A stretch of DNA of 64,000 nt, taken from Delphinapterus leucas (Eukaryota > Chordata > Mammalia > Artiodactyla > Monodontidae). The notes beneath the pieces were generated by a model. It ran no database searches and had not been told where the DNA came from. It saw nothing but the letters and a program-made list of their open reading frames with translations. A program made the position numbers and the translations under genes. The DNA is taken from the NCBI RefSeq assembly GCF_002288925.2, contig NW_022098057.1:64409641-64473640 (forward strand), written 5' to 3'. Shown piece after piece: positions 9,736 through 21,917 of the stretch (its first letter is position 1; every line of letters starts with the position of its first letter).

Positions 9736-11584
9736 TTTTGGTGTTAACAAAACTTAAAAATATATCATATTCTCTGTTTGTGTCACCGTGGTTTTTGTTT
9801 TAATGGTTGCATGATAGTCCGACTGGATGTATTATATTTCATTTTCTTATTCTTTTGTCTCTTACTCTTCCTAATTCAACATCAGTTCCAGACTGTAGAT
9901 TCTTATATTATCGTGTTTCTATTTTGCACATACACTCGTTCCCAAATTTGAGATATGTTAATGCACCATTTTTCAGAGGGCCCTCTGCAGAACACCTGCA
10001 CCAGGATTACCCAGGTGAATGTGTGCATGTATGTATCTGTGTGTGCATGGGGGGAGCATGTTGAAAATTCACATTTCCAGGCCTTGTTCTAGGCCTTTCG
10101 TATTAGAATGTATGGGGACATTGCTCGTCTTTATTTATTTTTTTAAATTTTTTAAATTTTAACTTAAGTTTTAATTTTTTTGGGGGGGACATTGCTTGTC
10201 TTTAGAAACAGTGATATATATTACTTGGGGAAATACTACATACTTTTAATAAAGCTACATTTTTCCATTTACCGTACCTTAAAGATATTTCCATGTTGAT
10301 ATGGTTAGCCAGCTACATCATCACTTTAATGTCCATATCGTAGGACATTTAGATTATTTGTAGTTGTTCATGGTTGCAAGCCATGTTGCTTGCTTCCTTG
10401 TACACATGCATCTTTAAATACTAGACTGGTTATTTCTTTGGGAAAAATCCCTAGATATGCAATTTCTGGTCAAAAGTATGTATTTTTAAAAAGGTATTGG
10501 TACTTGTTGTCAAATTGCCCTTCAGAGATGTTTTCCCAATTTGTTTTCACACCAAAAGTGTCTTAGTGTGTGTTTCTCTGCACTCTTGATTTTCTTGTGC
10601 CCACACTCTTATCATTCTGCTAAATTTTGATAATAAACAATAAAAAGTATCTTCTTGTTGTTTTGATTAATTAAGTGAATTCTCCTTTATGCAGTAGGTA
10701 AAATCCTTCATATTATTTTCTTCTGCTAGATTATTCACTTTTTCAGGATCAGATATGTTTTTGAGTCTTATGTTTCTTTGTATGTGTCCTTACTGGAGGC
10801 TTGTCCTAGGTAAGCGCTCAATAAATTTTTATCTGTTTGATTTGAATTCCCAGCAACAGCAGATTCTTCAACTCTTGCTTCCAGATTCAGCACACGTTAT
10901 ACGACTGTTGATCTTTCAGTCCCATCTGCACACTGATTCTGACCATAGTCGTGGTCCATCTTCACACAGTTCTTAGGTTAATATTTTTTAAAAAAAGACA
11001 ATTAATTTGAATTAATTAAAATGTAGCATTAATATCTGAACAAAGGTTAAAGGAAGTTTAATTGACTGGCCAGAAAAAGAGAAAGGGAAAGAGTTATTTA
11101 ATAAGATCTCAAGTCTATAAGTGGGTATTACATAAATGATAGAAGGAGCTGAAACTGCTCCTGGAAGAGTTTAGGCTGGATATATTAAAAACAATCCTAG
11201 TGTGGTTGTTCTGAGACAAAATAAATTCCCTGGTGGAGGGTAAGTGTTTTCTGAAAATCTGTCTCCTTCTTAATGGTCCAGGTGCAGCCTTTTCATGGAA
11301 AGGGAAACTTTTAGTCTGAAGAATAGGGACTGTGGCTTCTGCTTTTGTTTTTTAATCTCTTAAGGCCAGTGTCAAATTTAGGTTCTGGCCATGAGGGAGC
11401 TCCCAGAATGTTCACTTATAAGTGTTACTAAAACATCAATGGCAAGTAATGGGATGGAGAAGGTGTTTTCCTGAATGGCTCTCAGGAAGAAAAGTAAATA
11501 TGGTAGGAAGGAGTAAAACACTTGGAGTGATGGGAAGAGCTAATCATGGTGTATTTGTGGGCAACATGCTCCAGTAATGAAAGA
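9736..11584. other. Gene-free stretch with old LINE remnants
   Basis: About 10270-10650 resembles a very old L1M/HAL1-type segment ('tttgggaaaaatccctagat', 'ggtcaaaagtatgtattttt', 'aaattgcccttcagagatg'). About 10790-10850 carries an L2 3'-end motif ('taagcgctcaataaattttt'). The rest (10980-11584) shows nothing I recognise. Open frames of 73-85 codons are not protein-like. Confidence 0.45.
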
Positions 11585-11592
11585 TGTTGCTG
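11585..11592. repeat. 5' target-site duplication of the large L1
   Basis: ATGTTGCT is repeated at 17747-17754 directly after the L1 A-rich tail. Eight bases is short for L1 (7-20 bp is usual), but it lies exactly where expected on both sides. Confidence 0.6.
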
Positions 11593-12489
11593 AGATTGGT
11601 TCAAGATGGTGGAGTAGAAGGAGGTGCTCTCACTCCCTCTTGCGAGAGCACTGGAATCACAACTAACTGCTGAACAATCATCGACAGGAAGACACTGGAA
11701 CTCACCAGAAAAGATACCCCACATCCAAAGACAAAAGAGAAGCCACAATGAGATGGTAGGAATGGCACAATCACAATAAAATCAAATCCCATAACTCCTG
11801 GGTGGGTGACTCACGAACTGGAGAACACTTATACCACAGAAGTCCACCCACTGGATTGAAGGTTCTGAGCCCCACGTCAGGCTTCCCAACCTGGGGATCC
11901 AGCAATGGGAGGAGGAATTCCTAGAGAATCAGACTTTGAAGGCTAGCGGGATTTGATTGCAGGACTTTGACAGGACTGGGGGAAAGAGAGACTCCACTCT
12001 TGGAGGGCACACACAAAGTAGTGTGCGCATTGGGACCCAGGGGAAGAAGCAGTGACCCCATAGGAGACTGAACTAAACCTACCTGCTAGCATTGGAGGGT
12101 CTCCTGAACAGGCAGGGAGTGGCTGTGTCTTGCCGTGAGGACAAGGACACTAGCAGCAGAAGTTCTGGGAGGTACTCCTTGGCGTGAGCCCTCCCAGAGT
12201 CCGCCATTAGCTCCACCAAAGAACCCGGGTAGGATCAGTGTTGGGTCACATCAGGCCAAAGAAGCAACAGGGAGGGAACCCAGCCCCACCCATCAGAGGA
12301 GAAGCGGATTAAAGTTTTACTGAGTTTTGCCCACCAGAGCAACAGCCAGCTCTACCCACCACCAGTCCCTTCCATCAGGAAACTTGCATGAGCCTCTTAG
12401 ATAGCCTCATTCACCAGAGGGCAGACAGCAGAAGCAAGAAGTCCTGCAGCCTGTGGAACAAAAACCACATTCACAGAAAGATAGACAGG

Positions 12490-12695
12490 ATGAAAAGGCA
12501 GAGGGCTATGTACCAGATGAAGGAACAAGATAAAACTCCAGAAAAACAACTAAATGAAGTGGAAATAGGCAAGCTTCCAGAAAAAGGATTCAGAATAATG
12601 ACAGTGAAGATGATCCAGGACCTCAGAAAAAAAATGGAGGCAAAGATCGAGAAGATGCAAGAAATGTTTAACAAAGACCTAGAAGAATTAAAGGA
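12490..12695. repeat. First copy of a 206-bp segment repeated across the assembly gap
   Basis: It matches 12796-13001 along its whole length with three mismatches near the start ('gggctatgtaccag' versus 'ggactttgtaccaa'). Both copies end in 'gaagaattaaagga'. Only the second copy continues into ordinary ORF1 sequence, while the first stops exactly at the gap. Confidence 0.95.
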
Positions 12696-12795
12696 NNNNN
12701 NNNNNNNNNNNNNNNNNNNNNNNNNNNNNNNNNNNNNNNNNNNNNNNNNNNNNNNNNNNNNNNNNNNNNNNNNNNNNNNNNNNNNNNNNNNNNNN
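12696..12795. other. Assembly gap (100 N)
   Basis: Exactly 100 N, the usual placeholder for a gap of unknown size. It falls inside L1 ORF1 and is flanked on both sides by the same 206-bp sequence, so the gap may hide a repeat-collapse or false duplication rather than missing unique DNA. Confidence 0.99.
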
Positions 12796-13001
12796 ATGAA
12801 AAGGCAGAGGACTTTGTACCAAATGAAGGAACAAGATAAAACTCCAGAAAAACAACTAAATGAAGTGGAAATAGGCAAGCTTCCAGAAAAAGGATTCAGA
12901 ATAATGACAGTGAAGATGATCCAGGACCTCAGAAAAAAAATGGAGGCAAAGATCGAGAAGATGCAAGAAATGTTTAACAAAGACCTAGAAGAATTAAAGG
13001 A
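12796..13001. repeat. Second copy of the 206-bp segment flanking the gap
   Basis: It starts at the first base after the gap and runs parallel to 12490-12695. It continues naturally into 'caaacagagaagaacaat', the expected next part of ORF1. Confidence 0.95.
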
Positions 13002-13747
13002 CAAACAGAGAAGAACAATACAATAACTGAAATGAAAATTACACTAGAAGGAATCAATAGCAGAGTAACTGAGGCAGAAGAACAAATAAGTGACCTGGAA
13101 GACAGAATGGTGGAATTCACTGCCGTGGAACAGAATAAAGAAAAAAGAATGTAAAGAAATGAAGACAGCCTATGAGACCTCTGGGATAACATTAAACGCA
13201 ACAACATTCACATTATAGGGATCTCAGAAGGAGAAGAGAGAGAGAAAGGACCCGAGAAGATATTTGAAAAGATTATAGTCGACAACTTCCCTAACATGGG
13301 AAAGGAAATAGCCACCCCAGTCCAGGGAGCACAGAGAGTCCCATACAGGATAAACCCAAGGAGAAACATGCCGAGACACATAGTAATCAAATTGGCAAAA
13401 ATTAAAGAAAAATTATTGAAAGCAGCAAGGGAAAAATGACAAATGACATACAGGGAACTCCCATAAGGTTAACAGCTGATTTCTCAGCAGAAGCTCTACA
13501 AGCCAGAAGGGGGTGGCATGACATATTTAAAGTGATGAAAGGGAAGAAGCTACAACCAAAATTACTCTAGCCAGCAAGGATCTCATTCCAATTCAACAGA
13601 GAAATCAAAAGCTTTACAGACAAGCAAAAACTAAGAGAATTCAGCACCACCAAACCAGCTCTACAACAAATGTTAAAGGAACTTCTGTAAGTGGGAAACA
13701 CGAGAAGAAAAGGACCTACAAAATCAAACTCAAAACAATTAAGAAAA

Positions 13748-16700
13748 TGGTCATAGAAACATACATATCGATAATTACCTTAAACGTGAATGCATTAAAT
13801 GCTCCAACCAAAAGACACATGCTTGCTGAATGGATACAAAAACAAGACCCATATGTATGCTGTCTACAAGAGACCCACGTCAGACTTAGGGCCACATACA
13901 GACTGAAAGTGAGGGGTGGAATAAGATATTCCATGCAAATGGAAATCAAAAGAAAGCTGTAGTAGCAATACTCATATCAGATAAAATAGACTTTAAAATA
14001 AAGAATGTTACAAGGGAGAAGGAAGGACACTACATAACGATCAAGGGATCAATCCAAGAAGAAGATATAACAATTATAAATATATATGCATCCAACATAG
14101 GAGCACCTCAATATATAAGGCAACTACTAACAGTTATAAAATAGGAAATCAACAGTAACACAATACTAATGGGGGACTTTAACACCTCGCACCAATGGAC
14201 AGATCATCCAAACAGAAAATTAATGAGGAAACACAAGCTTTAAATGACACAATAGACCAGATAGATTTAATTGATATTTACAGGACATTCCATCCAAAAA
14301 CAGCAGGTTACATTTTCTTCTCAAGTGTGCATGGAACATTCTCCAGGATAGATCACATCTTGGGTCACAAATGAAGCCTCAGTAAAGTTAAGAAAATTGA
14401 AATCCTATCAATCATCTTTTCTGACCACAATGCTATGAGATTAGAAATGAATTACAGGAAAAAAAGGTAAAAAATACAAACACCTGGAGGCTAAACAATA
14501 CGTTACTAAATAACCAAGAGATCACTGAAGAAGTCAAAGGGGAAATCAAAAAATACATAGAGACAAATGCCAATGAAAACACAACGATCCAAAACCTATG
14601 GGATGCAGCAAAAGCAGTTCTAAGAGGGAAGTTTATAGCATTACAAGCCTACCTCAAGAAACAAGAAAAATCTCAAATAAACAATCTAACCTTACACCTA
14701 AAGAAACTAGAGAAAGAAGAACAAACAAAACCAAAAGTTAGCAGAAGGAAAGAAATCATAAAGATCAGAGCAGAAACAAATGAAATAGAAACAAAGAAAA
14801 CAATAGCAAAGATCAATAAAACTAAAAGCTGGTTCTTTGAGAAGATAAACAAAATTGATAAACCATTAGCCAGACTCATCAAGAAAAAGAGGGAGAGAAC
14901 TCAAATCAATAAAATTAGAAATGAAAAAGGAGAAGTTACAACAGTCACTGCAGAAATACAAAGCATCCTGAGACTACTACAAACAACTCTATGCCAATAA
15001 AATGGACAATCTGGAAGAAATGGACAAATTCTTAGAAAGGTATGACCTTCCAAGACTGAACCTGGAAGAAACAGAAAATATGAACAGACCAATCACAAGG
15101 AATGAAATTGAAACTGTGATTAAAAATCTTCCAACAAATAAAAGTTCAGGACCAGATGGCTTCACAGGCAAATTCTATCAAACATTTCGAGAAGAGCTAA
15201 GACCCATCCTTCTCAAGCTCTTCCAAAAGATTGCAGAGGAAGGAACACCCCCAAACTCATTCTGTGAGGCCACCATCACCCTGATATCAAAACCAGATAA
15301 AGATAGTACAAAAAAAGAAAATTCCAGACCAATATCACTGTTGAATATAGGTGCAAAAATTCTCAACAAAATACTAGCAAACAGAATCCAACAACACGTT
15401 AAAAAGATCATACACCATGATCAAGTGGGATTGATCCCAGGGATGCAAGGATTCTTCAATATATGCATATCAATCAATGTGATACACCATATTAACAAAT
15501 TGAAGAATAAAAACCTTATGATCATCTCAATAGATGCAGAAAAATGTTTTGACAAAATTCATCACCATTTATGATAAAAACCCTCCAGAAAGTAGGCATA
15601 GAGGGAAGTTACCTAAACATAATAAAGGCCATATATGACAAACCCACAGTGAACATCATTCTCAATGGTGAAACACTGAAACCATTTCCTCTAAGATCTG
15701 GAACAAGACAAGGATGTCCACTCTCACCACTCTTATTCAACATAGTTTTGGAAGTCCTAGCTACAGCAATCAGAGAAGCAAAAGAAATAAAAGGAATACA
15801 AATTGGAAAAGAAGAAGTAAAACTGTCACTGTTTGCAGATGACATGATACTATACATAGAGAATCCTAAAGATGCCACCAAAAAACTACTAGAGCTAATC
15901 AATGAATTTGGTAAAGTTGCAGGATACAAAATTAATGCACAGAAATCTCTTGCATTCCTATACACTAATGACGAAAAATCTGAAAGAGAAATTAAGGAAA
16001 CACTCCCACTTACCATTGCAACAAAAAGAATAACATACCTAGGAATAAACCTGCCTAGGGAAACAAAAGACCTGTATGCAGAAAACTATAAGACACTGAA
16101 ATTATAAGACGCAGAAATTAAAGATGATACAAATCAATGGAGAGATATACTATGTTCTTGGATTGGAAGAATCAATGTTGTGAAAATGACTATACTACCC
16201 AAAGCAATCTACAAATTCAATACAATCCCTATTAAATTACCAGTGGAATTTTTTACAGAACTAGAACAAAAAATCTTAAAATTTGTATGGAGACACAAAA
16301 GACCCCAAATAGCTAAAGCAGTCTGGAGAGAAAAAAATATCACTGGAGGAAACAGACTCTCTGACTTCAGTCTATACTACAAAGCTACAGTAATCAAGAC
16401 AATATGGTACTGGCACAAAAACATATATATCAATGGAACAGGATAGAAAGCCCAGAGATAAATGCACGTACCTATGGTCAACTAATCTATGACAAAGAGG
16501 CAAGGATATACAATGGAGAAAAGACGGTGTCTTCAATAAGTGGTGCTGGGAATACTGGACAGCCACATGTAAAAGAATGAAATTAGAACACTCCCTAACA
16601 CAAAGCACAAAAATAAACTCAAAATGGATTAGAGATCTAAATGTAAGACACTATAAAACTCTTAGAGGAAAACATAGGAAGAACACTCTTTGACATAAAT

Positions 16701-17558
16701 CACAACCAGATTTTTTGGGTCCACTTCCTAGATTAATGGAAATAAAAACAAAAATAAACAAATGGGACCTAATGAAACTTAAAAGCTTTTGCAAAGCAAA
16801 GGAAACTACAAACAAGATGAAAAGACAGCCCTCAGAATGGGAGAAAATATTTGCAAACGAATCAATGGACAAAGGATTAATCTCCAAAATATATAAACAG
16901 CTCAATATTAAAAAAACAAACAACCCAATCCAAGAATGGGCAGAAGACCTAAATAGACATTTCTCCAAAGAAGACATACAGATGGCCAAGAAGCACATGA
17001 AAAGCTGCTCAACATCACTAATTATTAGAGAAATGCAAATCAAAACTACAATGAGGTATCACCTCACACCAGTTAGAATGGGCATCATCAGAAAATCTAC
17101 AAACAACAAATGCTATAGAGGGTGTGGAGAAAAGCGAACCCTCTTGCACTGTTGGTGGGAATGTAAATTGATATAGCAACTATGGAGAACAGTATGGAGG
17201 TTCCTTAAAAAACAAAATAGAATTATCATATGACCCAGCAATCCCACAACTGGGCATATACCCAGGGAAAACCATAATTCAAAAAGACACAAGCACCCCA
17301 GTGTTCATCGCAGCACTGTTTACAATAGCTAGGTCATGGAAGCAACCTAAATGCCCATTGACAGATGAATAGATAAAGAAGAAGTGGTACATATATACAA
17401 TGGAATATTACTCATCCATAAAAAGGAACGAAACTGGGTCATTTGTAGAGATGTGGCTGAATCTAGAGACTCATACAGAACGAAGTAAGTCAGAAAGAGA
17501 GAAACAAATATCGTATATTAACACATATATGTGGAACCTAGAAAAATGGTACAGATGA
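13748..17558 (+). pseudogene. L1 ORF2 pseudogene (endonuclease and reverse transcriptase)
   Basis: ORF2 normally encodes an APE-like endonuclease, a reverse transcriptase and a C-terminal Cys-rich region. Here the endonuclease start reads ITLNVNALNAPTKRHMLAEW with the catalytic-type QET (CCLQETH) near 13864-13884. The reverse transcriptase block around 15700-15860 has [12 protein letters not shown] and the active-site FADD at 15832-15843, which is intact. The C-terminal part (around 17100) shows '[20 protein letters not shown]', the Cys/His-rich motif. Open stretches lie in different frames (13747-13962, 15002-15574, 15571-16107, 16180-16446, 16715-17176), proving several frameshifts. The start was taken at the ATG just before the endonuclease homology. 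Confidence 0.9.
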
Positions 17559-17746
17559 ACTGGTTTGCAGGGCAGAAATTGAGACACAGATGTAGAGAAC
17601 AAATGCAAGGACATCAAGGGGGTGGTGGTGGTGATGTGATGAATTGTGAGATTGGGATTGACATATATACACTAATGTATAAAATGGATAAGTAATAGGA
17701 GCCTGCTGTTTAAAAAAATAAATAAAATTCAAAAAGAAAAAAAATT

Positions 17747-17754
17747 ATGTTGCT
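17747..17754. repeat. 3' target-site duplication of the large L1
   Basis: ATGTTGCT, identical to 11585-11592, sits directly after the A-rich tail. Confidence 0.6.
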
Positions 17755-19339
17755 AAACTACTTTCTAAGGAAGGTGTGTCCAGTAGGTACTTTTCAAGGA
17801 AGGTGAGTCCAACTCTCCCTTTGCTAAGGGGCAAGTACAAGTTTAGGGCCAGTACTGAATTGTTTCTAGCAATAGAAGAGAATACACATCACCAGAAGTC
17901 CTCCTTGTGGCCCTTCTCCAAGCAGAGAACAGCCTCTTCCCTAAATGTTGAATAAAGGCACTGAGGTGGGATATGGATGTGATCTCAGGAATGGAGAGCA
18001 GGTTGAGGGTGAGTGTTGAGGGATACAGAATTCCACTGTAGATGTATATTATATTTGAAATGCCTTTGACACATTCAAATAGATTTATCATGATTTGACT
18101 TGGTACCCTTTCAGGAAAAATCAAATCTTTTGAACTGGAAGTATAATAGCAACTTGTCATAGAAAATTTGTGTGGGCCAGTTCATTTTTTAATCTCAGCT
18201 TTTTCAAAACTGAATTTTACTGATTTTTAAACTAAAAATTTAAATAAATACATGTAATACAGGTACATGTGTAACTCATTACAATTTCTACTGCATTATT
18301 ATTTTTTATTTTTGAGCAAGTATCTGTATTACATAGCTAACCATTTATATTTTTAGCTATGTAATAGGCAACAGGGGACTGTGAACCCACTATTGTTCCC
18401 ATCTTGGTGCGTTTCTCCCATAAACACTCTTCCAGGTTTGGTGTGTTTGCTGTCTGATCATTTAGGAGCTGGACTTGTTTGCTCAACTGTACAATTTTAA
18501 TGGAGTCTTGAGAGGGAGAGAAGATAAGGGTGTGATCAATTTGCCGTCCTTAACCTATTTCTTAATATTTTCTTTATAAGTTACAATGCACAGTTTTAAT
18601 ACTCAGGTCTTATAGAGTTACATGGACAAATGAAAAGATAATGAGAAACTAACATGTTGTGAGAGAGACTGTAAGAAGAAATTTTATCTAATTTTATACT
18701 CTGTGAGAATATCTCAATTACAAAAGTGCTGCCCAAATTTTGTGTTGTTGGCTTATTATTCGAGTAAATATGTAATAAGAAGTAAGGCCATTGTATCACT
18801 GATGGGCTCTTATTTATTTATTTATTTTTATCTTAAAGCAGAGTACATTTTTAATTAGGAAGTTGTATCAATAATAAGTGCTTAGAACACATAAAGTGGC
18901 TTCTCAGTTTGGGTGAAATTAGTAACATAAGGTTTTTACTCATCAAGAAGATAAAGTAAACAATGGTTGTAAAAATTATGATTTTTGAGATTTTATGACA
19001 CTTTCTTTTCTAAGACTATGTACCACTCAGATATATGCGTAAAGTTTTACTCAGAAATTTTTGAAAATTTCTCTAGAATTATGAATACTGTGTGAAGTCA
19101 GACTGGGACTGTCCCTTCAAGAGAGAAGGGAGAGTAGATGAAGAAACAGGTGGGTGGGAGACACCAATCAAATTAAATACTTTTGCGAGGTTAGCATTCA
19201 AGATTATTTGGCCATAGGGTTATACATAAGAAAGCTAACCTTCTCCTTTTAAAAGTTTTTTTCGTCTTCTAATATGTCAGGAGAAAGAATCTTAAAAGGG
19301 CTTGGAAATTGTGAAAGTTGTGCTGATTTTTGGTTTTGC

Positions 19340-19495
19340 TTTTACATATTTTTTTAATTGACGTGAAATTGACAAAACAAAAATTAACCATTTTAAAGTG
19401 AACAATTCAGTGCATTTAGTACACTCACAGTGTTGTGCAACCATCACCACTATCCAGTTCCAAAACAGTTTTATCCTCCCCAAAAGATTACCAAA
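19340..19495 (-). repeat. Ancient L1M 3'-UTR fragment
   Basis: The phrases 'aattaaccattttaaagtga', 'gtacactcacagtgttgtgc' and 'aaccatcaccactatccag' match the minus-strand L1M 3' ends at 7.8 and 8.2 kb. Confidence 0.75.
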
Positions 19496-20048
19496 TCTTG
19501 ATACTGATTGTTTTCTTAGGACATAAACTTGTACATTGGCTTCAAAATTTGGCTTAATATATCAGCCACTGTGGAAACCAGCCAATTTATTATATTCTGA
19601 CCATTCAGTTCCTTCAGAACTGCACTGTACACAGTTTATATTTTCTTATCAGAAAATCATAAAAGACTATTAATGTCCTTCCTTCCTATTGTGTTCTTTG
19701 AATCTAGCAATGTAGAAATTAAACTAGAACATAGTATTCAAAAATTAGATTACCATTGTCTTTATTGTTTTTTGTTTTAGCATATTTAGAAGTGTACTGC
19801 TACAGGACTTTGAAAACGTAGGCTACAGAGTAGGCATATCTCATAAAGAAATGGTTCATTTAACAAATAAGTTAATGGATCTGTAAATGTTTCTGCTTTT
19901 TTTTTTTTTTTTTTAAACCAGCACATTATACTCTCATTTGTCACATGCTATAGGATGATCATCATTGTCATTCCATGATGGAGATTCTCCTTTGAACAGG
20001 GCTTAAAGTGGGTGGCATTTCATGGAGAATAATTTCTGGTACCATTGG

Positions 20049-20122
20049 TTGGGGTGGGGGTGGGGAGTAGAAGAAAAGGGAGTAGGGAAGGGGGGGTGGA
20101 GTAGGGAAGGGAGTAGGGAGAC
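20049..20122 (+). repeat. G-rich purine tract with G-quadruplex potential
   Basis: Runs of four to seven G are separated by T or short A-containing spacers (ggggtgggggtgggg at the start, a G7 run near 20090). A quadruplex on the plus strand is plausible. No gene is close enough to assign a regulatory role. Confidence 0.6.
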
Positions 20123-20994
20123 TGCTTTTATCTTTTCATTTTCTCCTAAAACTCTATTTTTAAAAATTAGATTGCCTTCAAATTCCTGCTTTTCTTATTA
20201 ACAGCTGTTTGTTTATTTTGTAAATGAGATTTAGAAATTAATAAGGAAGCTTCAAAGGAAGCAACGTTCTCTCTGGAAAGCAGATTCTCGCCAGCTTTGG
20301 TTAGTTGTGGGTAGCACTTAAGCCAAATTTGTTGTCTTATTCTGTCAATCAAATATACAGATTGTATACTTCTACAAATTTTAGAAAATACTATCTATAC
20401 AGTTTTAAACATTGGTCTTTTTTGGACTTAACATTATGGAATAAGCATTATTCCATAAAAGTACTTCGTAAATGTCATTAAAAGTATGTTGCTGCCTAAA
20501 AGTTCATAATTTCATTCTGTTTATTTTCCACATTTGTACTGTGGAAGGTTATCTTTTTAGAAGGAGAGAGGAGGGAGCAGTTCCTTGCCTGCAGTATTAT
20601 TTTTGAATATACTTACTAATATCTTCTCATGTTGTCAAAGAGGCATAGACAAATTTGGTAAAACTGTGAAGCAGGCAATTGTTGGTGTTTAAAAATGATA
20701 ATTAATTACAATTTTGTGTTTTTCATTTCACGTCTTTTCCTTTTGTGACCTCCTTTTAGGTGTGTGTACTTCCCATCTCCTCAGTTTACTGACCCTTTTG
20801 CTGCTCAGTGTCTCATTCTTCTGGTCTGGTCCTTTTTGATTCACTTCTTCCATTAAATATTTTCACAGTGTTTTCAGGTCCTATCTTAAAGCCTTTAAAG
20901 GCAGGAATTTGGAGACTATGATAAATAATTGAAGAAGGTATTTTCCTTTTCCTTGCCTTTAATCTCAGCATAGAGGTGCTTGCTTACTTGAGTT

Positions 20995-21255
20995 TAGGGG
21001 TTAATAGAGGGCCTGTGGAATCAGATAAACCATCTCTCCACTTATTAGCTTTCTGTCTTTGGCAAACAAATACCTTTGAGCTTAGATTAGCTAATCTAAC
21101 AGCCTAATAATCTAACAGTATCTAATTTAGAAATGTGAGCATTACATTATATCTAAATTATAATTTATAGATGTGAGCATTACTTTATATCTAAAGTGCT
21201 AGGTTAGTGTCTGACATAATACATCTTCAATAACTGTTAGATATTACTTTTAGAG
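20995..21255 (+). repeat. MIR SINE, diverged, with a small internal duplication
   Basis: It follows the MIR order: 'cacttattagctttctgtct', 'ttggcaaacaaatac', then 'agtgctaggttagtgtctga' and 'caataactgttagatatta'. Within it 'atgtgagcattac' plus 'tttatatctaaa' appears twice in about 100 bp, an imperfect local duplication. Confidence 0.6.
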
Positions 21256-21537
21256 GTGCTATTAGTGTTTGTTTAACTCTAGAGCCATCTTTGTACAGTT
21301 GCTGAGATTCCTGGTTTTAGCTCTTCATTTTTGTGACTAATAATGCTTAAATTGTTTATATTTCATGTTAATGGAAAACTGGCTCTACTTTTCCCTACAT
21401 TTACACTTTAAAATTTTATGGAAAAGATGTTTTAAGAAGGCATTATCTCAGATTCCTGTTTAATTTTTCTTTTTTTAAAACTCAAACTTATAAAAAACTG
21501 TCTTTCAGACGAAATTATCTTTGGTAATTTTATTTTA

Positions 21538-21741
21538 TTTTATGTTTTTGCGGTACACGGGCGTCTCACTGCTGTGGCCTCTCCCGCCGCGGAGCACAGG
21601 CTTCGGACGCGCAGACTCAGCAGCCGTGGCCCACGGGCCCAGCCGCTCTGCGGCATGCGGGATCCTCCTGGACCGGGGCACGAACCCGTGTCCCCTGCAT
21701 CGGCAGGCGGACTCTCAACCACTGTGCCACCAGGGAAGCCC
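21538..21741 (-). repeat. CHR-family SINE (short CpG-rich subtype)
   Basis: A tail complement (ttttattttatg) is followed by 'gcggtacacgggcgtctcac' and ends in 'ccaccagggaagccc'. The target-site duplication GGTAATTTTATTTT brackets it, starting at 21523 and 21743. It retains many CpGs and is very similar to the copies near 4.7, 36.1, 49.9 and 55.7 kb, suggesting recent activity. Confidence 0.92.
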
Positions 21742-21917
21742 TGGTAATTTTATTTTTATTGTCTTTATAATATTACAGATTTCCTAGAAATTTGTGGAGA
21801 AAAGCATATATTAGTGTACTATTAATTATAAGCTCATTTAATATTTTTCTTGTAATCTGCGAATGTGCTTAGTTCTTAGACATCATAACTTAAAATACTA
21901 AACTGAAAAATAAAGAA

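Larger units (their letters stand above)
12490..13690 (+). pseudogene. L1 ORF1 pseudogene (RNA-binding nucleocapsid-like protein)
   Basis: The start MKRQRAMYQMKEQDKTPEKQ fits L1 ORF1 (chosen over an upstream in-frame ATG at 12388 because family members begin here). The coiled-coil region with heptad-like 'KMEAKIEKMQEMFNKDLEEL' follows, then a segment equivalent to 'LEGINSRVTEAEEQISDLED', then the RRM/C-terminal part ('TTKPALQQMLKELL' before the final stop). ORF1p normally forms trimers that coat L1 RNA. Breaks: a frameshift near 13010-13030 giving an early stop, an in-frame TAA in 'gaatgtaaag' (13150) and a TGA near 13437. The 206-bp duplication around the gap (12490-12695 and 12796-13001) also lies in the coiled coil. 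Confidence 0.85.
11593..17746 (+). mobile_element. Near full-length L1 retrotransposon, defective, broken by an assembly gap
   Basis: About 6.15 kb including a 100-base gap. It has a 5' UTR (11593 to about 12489, starting 'gagattggttcaagatgg'), ORF1 (12490-13690), a 57-bp spacer, ORF2 (13748 to about 17558) and a 3' UTR ending in an A-rich tail with AATAAA signals at 17717-17726. An 8-bp target-site duplication flanks it. Such elements copy themselves by target-primed reverse transcription using the ORF1 RNA-binding protein and the ORF2 endonuclease/reverse transcriptase. Both frames are interrupted by stops and frameshifts, so this copy is not autonomous. It is the most complete and probably one of the younger L1s in the window. 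The 3' UTR differs from that of the L1 at 25.1 kb, so two L1 lineages are represented. Confidence 0.93.
17755..20994. other. Gene-free stretch; scattered old repeats and simple sequence
   Basis: No exon is supported. About 18810-18830 is a TTTA-rich run. 19340-19490 is an old L1M 3' end (listed separately). 20049-20122 is a purine-rich G tract. A 105-codon minus-strand frame at 17843-18160 has no recognisable domain and ordinary AT-rich composition. The rest (18180-19340 and 20125-20990) shows nothing I can name. Confidence 0.45.

Noticed and set aside
12471..13004. 177-codon frame on the minus strand
   Set aside because: Shadow of L1 ORF1 on the opposite strand, also crossing the N gap.
12388..13026. 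212-codon open frame, the longest in the window
   Set aside because: It is L1 ORF1 read through the N gap and its artificial duplication. It is annotated as a pseudogene.
19077..19149. Possible 74-bp exon between 'aaatttctctag' and 'gaaacag|gtgggt'
   Set aside because: Too short to be significant. The phase fits the other candidates, but there is no independent support.
19781..19882. Possible exon after 'tgttttttgttttag' with 36 open codons
   Set aside because: Its phase does not fit the other candidate exons, and a stop follows at once; an open stretch this short is common by chance.
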